NCBI RefSeq assembly: GCF_023078275.1
Contig: NC_062977.1
Span: 9,259,118-9,323,117, forward strand
Direction: 5' to 3'
From: Leguminivora glycinivorella
Lineage: Eukaryota > Arthropoda > Insecta > Lepidoptera > Tortricidae
Length of the DNA stretch: 64,000 bases
In this document: one piece after another, positions 25,654 to 35,241 of the stretch
How positions within the stretch are numbered: position 1 is the stretch's first letter
How the letters are laid out: each line of letters begins with the position of its first letter
Notes under the pieces: model-generated
Seen by the model: the letters and a program-made list of their open reading frames with translations, nothing else
Told to the model about the DNA's origin: nothing
The model's database searches: none
Translations under genes and position numbers: made by a program

Positions 25654-26112
25654 GATGGCAGACTTGATAGTAGACTCGATTGTATGTATACTCTAATGTG
25701 GATTCGATCGTAGACTCGATCGTATACTCGATCGTAGACTCGATCGTAGACTCGATCGTAGACTCGATCGTAGACTCGATCGTAGACTCTATCGTAGACT
25801 CAATAGTAGACTCGATTGTATATTCCGATGTGGACTCGATCGTAGACTCGATTATGGACTCGACCGTAGACTCGATCGTAGACTCGATCGTAGACTCGAT
25901 CGTAGACTCGATAGTAGACTCAATAGTAGACTCGAATGTATATTCCGATGTGGACTCGATCGTAGATTCGATGATGGACTCGACCATAGACTCGATTGTA
26001 TATTAGAATGTGGACTTTATAGTAGACTCGATCGTAGACTCAATCGTAGACTCGATCGTAGACTCGATCGTAGACTCGATCGTACACTCGATCGTAGATT
26101 CAAATGTAGACT
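25654..26112. repeat. 12-bp tandem array (GACTCGATCGTA) with 120-bp higher-order units
   Basis: Dozens of near-exact GACTCGATCGTA units form the second leader array. A distinctive variant block (TATTCCGATGTGGACTCGAT) recurs at 25821 and 25941, a spacing of exactly 120 bp or ten units. A weaker relative sits at 26001. The period keeps both strands open (about 110 codons each) but the translations are simple repeats, so they are not called as genes. Confidence 0.92.
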
Positions 26113-26213
26113 TATCGCATCGCATAACTTTATGAAATCCGATGCAAGCTTGAGAATCGAGAACCGGAAACGGGAATAGTAGCTTTTATTTTTTTTAACT
26201 TTATCCCGAGGTT

Positions 26214-29200
26214 ATGGCATCCGACACAGAAGATGAGGCCTCTGATGGGCCACGACATGATCACCGTCATGTTACACAGAAGAGGCGGAGACTAGAGGTG
26301 CTGTCTTCGAGCCAAGGACCAAGAAAGAAAATCCGCAAGAGAGTTCCAGCGGCGGGTTGGATGATTGAAGATGTTGCCCCGCCAGCCGACGTTGCCACGC
26401 CGGAACAACCATCCGAGGTACCAGAGGCGCAGACAAGATCGCCAGCTGCGACAGTTCCGCCCGCATCGCAGGGAGCTACTTTCAATGAGGTACTACAGCT
26501 TATTAGTTCTTTGCAGGGGGGAAACAAAGATAAGGCACATTACTTGAATAACAGTCAATTAAATAATGTGGTGCCAGAATTTGATCCCTCCAGCAAAGCA
26601 CAAAGTATAGATAGCTGGATTCATAAAGTTAACGAATGTGTTAAAATATACGACTGGGACGAGAAGCAGACCATACATTTCGCACTTCAAAAACTTTCGG
26701 GGCTTGCAAAGAAATGGTTCGAGTCTTTACCATCCGTTGTTTACAGCTGGGAGGATTGGCAAATTAAACTTAAAAAGGCTTTCCCTAATGAGAAGAATTA
26801 TGGTCGGCTTCTCGAAGAAATGTTAGCTCGAACTACGCGTGCAGCTGAGCCTTATCGCGAATATTTTTACGACAAGTTGTCATTGCTAAACAGGTGTGAG
26901 ATAAAAGGAAAGAAGGCTGTTCAGTGTGTAGTACATGGAATAGTAGATAAATCGGTTCGCAATGGTGCCCAAGCCTTAAACTGTGAAGAACCGGAAGACT
27001 TGTTGGATTACCTCAATTCGCAGCGACCCCCTGACGCGTCTTTTGTTAGAAAGCGTAGTGAAGCCGGGCCCAAACAGAACTCTAACGCTTTGAATGAAAA
27101 TTCGATGACTTGTTTTAACTGTCGCGGAAAGGGGCATTCCTTTAGTAAATGTCCTCAGCCTGTAGTGAAGTGTCAAAAATGCCACCGTGTAGGTCATGAT
27201 TCTGCATCTTGTAAACTTAATCCTTTACATATTAGGAGTGATAGTAAGCCCACAGTTACTGAAGAGCGTAAAGTTTTTAGGATCTATACACTGCGTAACA
27301 CCAATGACAAATTTTTTAGGCCGATTTGTGTCAATGGTGGTGAATATGTAGCATACGTAGACTTTGGGAGCGAGTGCAGTCTCATACGCGAATCCGAGGG
27401 CGAAAAACTTAAGTTGGCAAAATGTTACGCGGAACTACCAGCGATAAAAGGATTTGGTGAATCTTTGGTGTTCCCTGTCTATAAGACTTTCGTCACTGTA
27501 AAAATTGACGAAGTTGAAGCTTCTGTTGAAGCCCTAGTGGTTAGGGACGAGTTACTACAGACACCCTTACTGATCGGCCAGAATTTCACAGAGTTACCTT
27601 TCGTAACGGTTTTGAAGGATAACTGTAAATTGTTATTTTATAAGAGTCCGATAACTGAAGTGCAGCAGGATAACTCTGTGAAGTTATTGACTTGTAATTC
27701 TACCAAAATTCAAGGGGTAAATCTTGTTGAAGTACATACAGAAGATCCCTCCTTCTCGGGTGATGTTTACGTGGAAGGTCATAGTTGCGGTGAACCCGGG
27801 AAGGAGTATCATCTGCATCAGGGCGCGTATAATATTAAAGATGGGAGAGGCCAGCTAGTATTAACCAATTTAACAAAAGACGAATTAATACTTGACTCGG
27901 AGATTCTTTTGGCCAGGGCCTCGCCGTTTGTGGAAAGAAAAGTTTGCCATGTAAATAGGATCACCTGCGATATTTCGTCGTTAGAACCAATTGAGAAAAC
28001 TGACATTAAGGTAGGCAAAGACGTCAGTGCTGAACTTGTCGATAGGTTGCATACGCTTATTCAAGCCTACCGTGATTGTTTTGCATTGAGTTTGAGCGAG
28101 ATAGGAACGGCCAAAGATGTTGAGATGTCAATAGAATTATCAGACGACCGGCCAGTAGTCTACAGGCCGTATAGACTGTCGCATGCTGAGAGGGAGCAGG
28201 TACGCAACACAGTAGAGGAACTTTTAAGCAATGATATTATTCAAGACTCGAATTCAGACTACGCCAGTCCCATCTTAATGGTAAAGAAGAAAAATGGCGA
28301 ACAACGGCTATGCGTTGACTTTCGAGCCTTGAATAATAGAACAAAAAAAGATTGCTTCCCGCTCCCTCTGATCGAAGACCAATTATCAAATTTGAGTGGC
28401 AACCGCTATTTTACCACACTAGATCTCGCGTCTGGTTATTATCAGGTCCCCATGGCGGAAGATAGTCGACACCTGACTGGATTTGTAACACCGGATGGGC
28501 ACTATGAGTTCAAAAGGATGCCGTTCGGCCTTGCAAATGCGCCGGCGGTCTTTCAACGGCTTATTAACCGAATGCTAGGGTCGAAGCGATTTGAATCGGC
28601 ATTGGCATATCTGGACGACATCCTTGTGCCTTCTGGTGACCTTGAGCAAGGTATTGAGAGATTAGAAGATGTCTTGAAACTTGTCAGAGAGAATGGACTT
28701 ACACTTAAATTGTCAAAATGTCGATTCTTTGATAATACAATTAATTACCTTGGCTATGAAATTTCTGCGAACGGAATTCGGCCCGATGAAACTAAAATAT
28801 TGGCAGTCAAGACATTTCCTGTCCCTCGGACAGTGCACGAGGTTAGACAGTTTTTAGGTTTGGCCGGGTATTTCCGAAGGTTTGTCAAGGGTTTTGGCGA
28901 GATTGCTAGACCTCTCACAAATCTACTGAAAAAGGATGTCGCATTTGCTTGGTCTGACAAAGAATCGCAGGCTTTCACAACCTTGAAAAACATGTTGATG
29001 GAACGTCCAATATTAGCCTTATACAACCCTAAGCTTGATACTGAACTGCATACGGATGCAAGTTCTCTCGGAGTGGCTGGAATACTGCTACAGTGGCAAG
29101 AAAGTCCGCGTGTGTTGAAGCCAGTAGCTTATTTTAGCAGGCAGACCACTCCTGAAGAGCGTCATTTGCATTCGTATGAGCTAGAAACTTTAGCGATAGT

Positions 29201-30260
29201 ATGTTCTCTAAAAAAGTTTAGAGTCTACCTATTAGGGATTAATTTCAAGGTTGTGACAGACTGTAATGCTGTCAGGACAACATTGACCAAGCGCGACCTA
29301 GTGCCTCGAATTGCAAGGTGGTGGCTCCAAATCAGCGAGTTCACTTTCGAAATTGAATATAGGCCTGGCACACAAATGACCCATGCTGACGCCCTTAGTC
29401 GGAATACTAGGTTGACATGTGACGACAACGACTTTCAGACGTATACTGTTTATAACATAGAAAAAGATAATTGGCTTCTGACCTTGCAGCTGTCTGACCC
29501 TGATGTAGCTCGTATCGTAAAGATTCTTAAGCCAGAAAATGACGAAGAAGCTAGGGACATTAGGAAAAACTATGTTATTAAAGATCATAAACTTTATAGG
29601 AGAGTAGACGATAAATTGCGTTTGGTAGTGCCACGATGCGCGCGGTTTCAGATTTGTCGCGCGAACCATGACGATATCGGACATTTGGGTACGACAAAGA
29701 CTATTGATAGGGTACAAGGACAATATTGGTTTCCCAAACTTCGACATTTTATAAAAAAATACGTGAAAAACTGTATATCTTGTGCGTATGATAAGGACTG
29801 TTCTGCTAAACAAAAGCAAGGCCAACTGTACCCCATACCAAAAGGCGACAAACCGTTCCACACGATTCACGTGGACCACTTGGGTCCATTTGTAAAGAGT
29901 TGTAATGGTAACACGTATATTTTGACGATTGTAGACGGATTCACAAAATACGTTTTTGTAAAACCGGTAAAGAATATTAAGACAAAGACCACGATAAAAG
30001 TACTAGAGGATATTTTTCACGATTTCGTTTATCCCTCACGAATCATCTCCGACCGAGGCACCTCGTTTACGTCAGCGGCCTTTAAAAATTTTTGCGATTC
30101 CAATGGCATCAAACATGTTTTGAACGCGGTAGCTTGCCCTAGAGCAAACGGGCAAGCTGAACGATTTAATCAGACCATATTAAATTCCATGATGAGGCAT
30201 AATTCGGGCCAGGACGAGCGTAGTTGGGACGTGTGTCTGAAAAAATTCAGTGGGGCATAA
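26214..30260 (+). CDS. Gag-Pol polyprotein of the LTR retrotransposon (frame ends early in integrase)
   Basis: One 1,348-codon frame joins gag and pol with no shift between them. ATG at 26214 (GTTATGG) is the first in frame. Residues 23-43 are a bipartite basic stretch like a nuclear-localisation signal. Two CCHC zinc knuckles lie at 300-313 and 320-333 (nucleocapsid). Protease has DFGS at 383-386 in place of the usual D(T/S)GA. Reverse transcriptase shows YLDD at 799-802. RNase H begins around TDAS, with Asp948. Integrase has an H-H-C-C finger (CISC) and a DD35E core: Asp1221, Asp1280 and Glu1316, spaced 58 and 35 residues. The protein stops at 30258-30260 soon after the catalytic Glu, where the frame breaks in an A-run. 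It makes the particle and copies and inserts the element; the copy looks impaired at its last domain. Confidence 0.95.
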   Translation: MASDTEDEASDGPRHDHRHVTQKRRRLEVLSSSQGPRKKIRKRVPAAGWMIEDVAPPADVATPEQPSEVPEAQTRSPAATVPPASQGATFNEVLQLISSLQGGNKDKAHYLNNSQLNNVVPEFDPSSKAQSIDSWIHKVNECVKIYDWDEKQTIHFALQKLSGLAKKWFESLPSVVYSWEDWQIKLKKAFPNEKNYGRLLEEMLARTTRAAEPYREYFYDKLSLLNRCEIKGKKAVQCVVHGIVDKSVRNGAQALNCEEPEDLLDYLNSQRPPDASFVRKRSEAGPKQNSNALNENSMTCFNCRGKGHSFSKCPQPVVKCQKCHRVGHDSASCKLNPLHIRSDSKPTVTEERKVFRIYTLRNTNDKFFRPICVNGGEYVAYVDFGSECSLIRESEGEKLKLAKCYAELPAIKGFGESLVFPVYKTFVTVKIDEVEASVEALVVRDELLQTPLLIGQNFTELPFVTVLKDNCKLLFYKSPITEVQQDNSVKLLTCNSTKIQGVNLVEVHTEDPSFSGDVYVEGHSCGEPGKEYHLHQGAYNIKDGRGQLVLTNLTKDELILDSEILLARASPFVERKVCHVNRITCDISSLEPIEKTDIKVGKDVSAELVDRLHTLIQAYRDCFALSLSEIGTAKDVEMSIELSDDRPVVYRPYRLSHAEREQVRNTVEELLSNDIIQDSNSDYASPILMVKKKNGEQRLCVDFRALNNRTKKDCFPLPLIEDQLSNLSGNRYFTTLDLASGYYQVPMAEDSRHLTGFVTPDGHYEFKRMPFGLANAPAVFQRLINRMLGSKRFESALAYLDDILVPSGDLEQGIERLEDVLKLVRENGLTLKLSKCRFFDNTINYLGYEISANGIRPDETKILAVKTFPVPRTVHEVRQFLGLAGYFRRFVKGFGEIARPLTNLLKKDVAFAWSDKESQAFTTLKNMLMERPILALYNPKLDTELHTDASSLGVAGILLQWQESPRVLKPVAYFSRQTTPEERHLHSYELETLAIVCSLKKFRVYLLGINFKVVTDCNAVRTTLTKRDLVPRIARWWLQISEFTFEIEYRPGTQMTHADALSRNTRLTCDDNDFQTYTVYNIEKDNWLLTLQLSDPDVARIVKILKPENDEEARDIRKNYVIKDHKLYRRVDDKLRLVVPRCARFQICRANHDDIGHLGTTKTIDRVQGQYWFPKLRHFIKKYVKNCISCAYDKDCSAKQKQGQLYPIPKGDKPFHTIHVDHLGPFVKSCNGNTYILTIVDGFTKYVFVKPVKNIKTKTTIKVLEDIFHDFVYPSRIISDRGTSFTSAAFKNFCDSNGIKHVLNAVACPRANGQAERFNQTILNSMMRHNSGQDERSWDVCLKKFSGA

Positions 30261-30808
30261 ATAATACCATCAATGCCACCACTAAGAAAACTGCATCGGA
30301 GACTCTTTTTGGTATTCAGTCGCAAGATAGTCTCTCAAACAAATTAGGTGTTGAGATCGACGACACTCACAAATCGGTAGCCGATTTGAGGAGAGAAGTC
30401 GATGAAAACATTCAAACGAGTCAGATAAAACAGAAACTTAGATTTGAATCTGGAAGAGTTCCCGCTGCAGTTTTTAAGAAAGGCGATTTGGTAAAATTGA
30501 CCCGCACAAATTTTTATAACAAAGGAAACAGTACAAAACTGATGTCAAAATTTATCGGTCCATACAAAGTAACACAGATTTTGGGTAACGATAGGTATCA
30601 AATAGCCGACATCCCCGGATTCGGAAAAAAGAAAAGGCCATTTAAGAGTGTTGTAGCTGTCGATAGATTAAGGCCGTGGATAAAGGTTAATTCACCAAAA
30701 CCTGGTTCCAATAAGTTTTCCTCTAGTAGCAGTTCAAGTGAAACGTCGGATTATGAAACCGATGATAACATTCCTTTGGCAGAATTAAAAAAGAAATTTA
30801 AAAAATAA
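30245..30808 (+). pseudogene. Integrase C-terminal part, continuing in another frame
   Basis: Coding similarity to the integrase tail resumes one frame over, just after a six-A run at 30240-30245. It includes the GPY module found in Ty3/gypsy integrases (around FIGPYKVTQI, 30551-30580) and ends in a serine-rich then lysine-rich tail at the TAA, 30806-30808. There is no chromodomain. An ATG at 30224 opens this frame but lies upstream of the break and is probably not a real start. The break may be a one-base deletion, a homopolymer sequencing error, or, less likely, a programmed shift, since integrase interiors are not usual sites for that. Confidence 0.85.
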
Positions 30809-31343
30809 ATATAGATTAAATTTATTTGATGTGTAATGTTTACAACTACTTAGCAGTGTATTTGCTAGTTCATAATGAGTGTTATGATTTTATTCCTATT
30901 ATTTACTGATATATGTTGAGAAAAATATATGATTATGTTAAAATAAATATGAAAAAAATAGAAGCTAAAAGTTGTTACGAGTGGTAACAAGGTTTATCTT
31001 TCGTATGTATAAATAGATACATTAAAAATAGTACTTAGTTAGAACATACATATATGAGGGTCATACATATTTATAGATCATGTTGATTAATTTAAATTTA
31101 TCTCGCAGGTATTGCACATATAATCTAAAACTATTTGATTTGCCATACTCTCACTGTTTGTTTGCGATTGACTAAACTATAATGTGTGTGACCCACGAGT
31201 TAAAGGTAAAATTGAATTTGACTGTAATTGTTCCTAAGTTAAGTACAAACTGTGATGTTGGTAATCGAAATGATATTAAATTTAACTAATTTTGAATGTG
31301 TAATCAATGTACACCGGGACGGTGTACGAGTCGGACGGCCGAG
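30809..31343 (+). other. Retrotransposon 3' non-coding region without a normal polypurine tract
   Basis: 535 bp between the integrase stop and the 3' LTR, with no open frame and no envelope gene. The bases just before the LTR are mixed purine/pyrimidine. An exact inverted repeat GTACACC/GGTGTAC (about 31310-31326) lies 18 bp upstream of the LTR. The only strong purine run (GAAAAAAATAGAAG) is near 30951, about 380 bp too far upstream. Confidence 0.75.
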
Positions 31344-31656
31344 TGTTATGATTTTTCGGTAATGGTTTCTTAATTGGCAACCTTTTTAATTAGAGTTATT
31401 AATATTGGCAACACTAACGTTAGTTTTGACAGCCCGCTGTAAACAGCCAATCACAGGCGAGCATTGCGAAACGCCAATCCGACTCGTTTCCGGTTCGGTC
31501 GGAAGGCGCCATGTTGTTTTTAAAAGAGATTCATTCTTTGGTAGCAGTTGAAGTGTACGGACGTGTTCCTAAGTGGTGATGTTAATAATTTAATTGTAAT
31601 TGTTTATCGGAATAAAATAATAATTGAAATACTAAGACTGTGTTTGAGTGCACGAA
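31344..31656 (+). repeat. 3' LTR
   Basis: Same length as and, as read, identical to the 5' LTR. AATAAA is at 31611-31616. The target duplicate ACATT follows at 31657-31661. Confidence 0.92.
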
Positions 31657-31661
31657 ACATT

Positions 31662-31728
31662 AAATAAATGTCATATACAAAGAAAAAAAAAAGTGACCAA
31701 GGCCTCCAAGTGTTCCGAGCTGGTGTGC
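31662..31728 (-). mobile_element. 5'-truncated tRNA-derived SINE family 1 (split from its left flank by the LTR element)
   Basis: It matches the tail and body of the SINE at 5558-5700 and stops inside the tRNA-like head (CCGAGCTGG). Its own 11-bp target duplication TATTTGATACA is at 31729-31739 and, beyond the retrotransposon, at 24316-24326. So the SINE came first and the LTR element later inserted at its tail. Confidence 0.85.
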
Positions 31729-31739
31729 TATTTGATACA

Positions 31740-32633
31740 CGTTTGATGCTCAGGTTCCAATTACAAAACTTCAAATAAAGCCTACCGGTAGAATATAGTA
31801 TAGAATAAAATAATACCTAAGCGAGGACGTGCCTAAAATTATCATTTTATATAAGGAAAATACAAACGCTGCTGCTAGTACCTACTGTCAGTATTACTTA
31901 TAGCTTTGATATTGTTGGGTTCAATAAGATGAGTAAGCAAAACGTGGCCAAGTTTCTTTCGCCAAAGGGGTCGTGAGTCGCATTTCCATAAAGTTCCCAG
32001 TGCGGAATGTAGTGTTGTAATAATAGCGGGCAATATACCCATTCGTACGCAACGCGAACACAACCCGCCCCCACCCTCGACCTTCCACCACTTTACTGAC
32101 CCAATTATACTTGACGAATTTTTTGGTCACATACGACGTGAATGGCACATTTGGTCATACTTCGTCCGTAAAGTTTTTATGAGCCGCAAAGTTATATTGA
32201 AATAGGTTTTCCGGATACGAAAAATATAGCAACCCAGACAAGCGGATTCAAAAGGATTCATTTGGAAATTTGATGACATGCAGAGTGCGAGCTCGTGTTA
32301 AGCCAGTATCTGCAGTAAAACGGTTTTAACGTTTATTAAAATGCAAAACGAAAACGAAATATTGTATTCTAAGAGCGTTTTCAGATTTTCCGATCCGATA
32401 TCGAACAAAGAAGCAAAAAAGCTCGTTTTTATGTTTGCTACGTTTATGTAACTGCCTAATCTTTGTTGTTCAAAAGGATTGAAAAATAAATGGACTAAGC
32501 CTTTGCTGCAGAGCATTATGTAGCAGCTATTTTCATTGAAAGACCATCCGGCATCAATATCGGATTGGATTATATTTAAATTTTAAACGCTTTAAGAGAT
32601 ACATACATAATTAGCCAATTACTTTAAATTTTG
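31740..32633. other. Unassigned DNA, no gene seen
   Basis: No supported feature. Confidence 0.5.
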
Positions 32634-32844
32634 TAATATAAATAAATAAATAAATAAATAAATATTATTGGACATTCTTACACAGATTGACTGAGGTCCA
32701 CGGTAAGCTCAAGAAGGCTTGTGTTGTGGGTACTCAGACAACGATATATATATATAATATATAAATACTTATATACATAGAAAACATCCATGACTCAGGA
32801 ACAAATATCTGTGCTCATCACACAAATAAATGCCCTTACCGGGA
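32634..32844 (-). mobile_element. tRNA-derived SINE family 2, head truncated
   Basis: Read on the minus strand, it starts inside the tRNA-like head (CGGTAAGGGCATTTATTTG), then the AGCACAGATATTTGTTCC body, a TA-rich centre, the CACAAGCCTTCTTGAGC block and an (ATTT)n tail. The copy in the MRM3 intron (55895-56120) keeps the head. Confidence 0.82.
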
Positions 32845-32933
32845 ATATGTGGTTCCATTTTCAGTTACGAGAAGACTTATCTTGGCTTTATTTTTATTTT
32901 GTTTTCTGTTTGATATGTATTAGCCTGCCCCTC

Positions 32934-33020
32934 TAGCACAACTTGCCTTGTCGCGCGCGAGTCCATACTTGAAGTCGCGCTTGATGTATGGACTCGCGCG
33001 CGACAAGGCAAGTTGTGCTA
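32934..33020. repeat. Perfect 35-bp inverted repeat (hairpin)
   Basis: The left arm starts TAGCACAACTTGCCTTGTCG and the right arm is its exact complement. The arms contain the alternating CGCGCGCG and enclose a 17-bp loop. Weaker pairing continues to about 32927 and 33026. It is a foldback element. Confidence 0.82.
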
Positions 33021-33026
33021 AAGGGT

Positions 33027-35122
33027 CTGATGATGACAATAATAAGGTAAAAGACAGAACAGCTGAATTTAATTGTTGAAATTTAATTCTTTTTTTTTCC
33101 TCTTTCTGTTTATAAACTTTATTGCTCAAATAATCCATCCCCAAGTTTCGTGTGCAAAATAAACGAGAAACACCAAAACGTTGCAAAACTTATCAATAAT
33201 CGGAACAAGGTGGCCCTTTAAACCAATTAACCTTTAAATGCTAACAATACGACTTTATAATTAACTTCTGGTATTACCCTCCAGCGTGGTCATTTCAACA
33301 GCTCTTTGAAATGAACTCAAGTGTTCCTCGCAACAATAAGTTCATAATATTTTTATAAAACGTCCTTGAAATACCCTCGAGTACTTACAAATAAAGGGCA
33401 AAAGGGTGGCTTAAAAGGGCTATTTACACAGAATAAGGCGCAATGACTTGAATTAGTAATTCTGTTGATTATGCCTCCCCTCTGGCTACTCTATCATTAT
33501 CATTTCACTGAACGCACGTGCCGCCTAGTGCAGTGCAACCCTCGCCTCGTTCCTCCAAGGACAGGCATTATGTACGCAGCTAAGTGTGTTCTTGATTGCG
33601 GTTACAACGATTGTTTACATGCATTTATCTATGTGACTAGGTAGGTATACCTACGTAATCGTATTGTGACTTCCCATTAAAATTTACAGTATCTCTATTT
33701 ATGGAGGTAGCGAGGTAGGAAACATTTATTTTATCCTATTGCCTTGTTGCGAAATAAAATTGTAACCCCATCAAGTTTTTAGCTCTTTTAGGTTTGTTAG
33801 AAGAGTCTTGTTGATTAAGTAGGTAATTGTCGATAAGTAGATAAAATTAAAAATTTTTAAAAATGTACTAACACTTTATCCCCATCATTATGCTTGAAAT
33901 TAACTCTAGAGATAAGTTGCATTGTTCAAACAGGAAGAGAAACTAAGGCAAACACCTTCACGAACGATAACAGCGTTGTATTGTCCGTAATTTCTGTATG
34001 CGTCGGTCAGCTTTCAACCCATGTAACCAATCGGAAAATCGATTAGTTGTCAGCGCGACACTAAATGGAAAAGCGGACGATAAAATCTACCAAAATAATC
34101 GACTGAAAATTGTGTGGTACAGTTGGTTCGGAAATGACAATGACTGTAAATCCAATAGGTATCGTTTTTATTTTGCCGCTGTAACTCTATATTGGCTTTC
34201 AGGGTAAATATGAAACTCAGATAATTTCAAAGAACACAGCAACGCGTAAAATACTACCCCAGCCCATGCTGAATATGTTAATTTTATTCCAAAAATTACA
34301 AGGTGCTAAAAGTGTTTAGAGGCGAGCGTACCGTCCTATTTAGTTCTTTACATATTCAAATTTTTGCTTCGTGGTTAATTATAAAATGAAATCCATAATA
34401 ACATAAGTAGATAGGAAACTTAATCAGTGTGTTTTTAATCTGACGCAACGCAGTGCTGTCCAAACGATTCTAAATCGATTCCCAGTGGAAAAATTTTGTT
34501 TGAGGTTTAATATGAACTGAATCGAAAAAGCTCTCCAGGGTCCTTAGTGGCCTGTTGTTTAATCACCGACGAATTCTCCTTTGAGCAGACGGACGCCCTT
34601 AGCCAAGCAAGTTTGTCGACCCAGTCCAGCCACTAGGGAAATAACTTGCCCACTTAACTATCTATTATTGTGTGCCCAATGAGTTTCTTGCTAAGAAAAT
34701 GTTGCAAAGTCAGTAGGACTGACTTGACTGTATTTAGAATATTGTTTCCAAATATATCTTTTGTGTATCAGCTTACATATGTACATCTTAGTATATACAT
34801 ACATACATACTAAAACAAATTTAATTTACTTGCAAAGAAAACAAATATAAAAGTTCGTTTCTGTTTACTTAGAATTTTATAAAGCAATGATATTATATAT
34901 TTCTAATCTAATCTTTTACTTCTGATGTAGAGGTAAAATAGAACCTAAGTTTAAGTATTTTCTTTTCACAAAGTCAAACTATTTCTCGGAAAATACATAA
35001 ACATTTACACACTAATGATATATTTTCAGAAATAACATTAAGGTGGCCAAACACCGTAACCCGTCGCTTTTCCGCGAGTACAAAATGAAATGAAATTAAA
35101 TACTAGGTGTATTTTTTCTTCT
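33027..35122. other. Unassigned DNA, no gene seen
   Basis: No supported feature. Confidence 0.5.
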
Positions 35123-35241
35123 GGGGGCCGATTTTTGAGTCTCACGGCGTTCGAATTCAAAAAATTGTCACTGAAAATAATAGGCAATTCACCGTTTTCA
35201 ACCGGTATTTTAGTGACAGTAAGACTCAAAAATCGGTCCCC
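35123..35241. mobile_element. MITE with GGGGGCCGATTTTTGAGTCT ends
   Basis: The left end GGGGGCCGATTTTTGAGTCT and the right end AGACTCAAAAATCGGTCCCC are inverted copies. An end of the same family occurs inside the older element at 9232-9570. Confidence 0.78.

Larger units (their letters stand above)
24329..31656 (+). mobile_element. Complete Ty3/gypsy-type LTR retrotransposon (7,328 bp)
   Basis: Two 313-bp direct LTRs, identical on a line-by-line reading, bound an internal region that encodes gag, protease, reverse transcriptase, RNase H and integrase in the Ty3/gypsy order. The host target ACATT is duplicated at 24324-24328 and 31657-31661. The order inside is 5' LTR, possible primer site, a 1.57-kb leader with 69-bp and 12-bp tandem arrays, the gag-pol frame (26214-30260), a frame break, the integrase tail (to 30808), a 535-bp 3' non-coding part and the 3' LTR. 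No envelope frame is present, so it is a retrotransposon and not an errantivirus. Identical LTRs mean a recent insertion; a broken integrase suggests this copy is not autonomous as read. Confidence 0.95.

Noticed and set aside
25643..26006. Two overlapping repeat proteins (DSIV- and ESTI-type) on opposite strands
   Set aside because: A 12-bp array leaves several frames open by arithmetic. No independent evidence for translation.
24818..26112. CRISPR array
   Set aside because: The units are directly adjacent with no unique spacers, and the context is a eukaryotic retrotransposon.
29298..29879. A 193-codon minus-strand frame inside pol
   Set aside because: It is the shadow of the plus-strand integrase region, with no recognisable content.
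30809..31343. An envelope gene in the LTR element
   Set aside because: Only 535 bp remain before the LTR, with no open frame, signal peptide or membrane segment.
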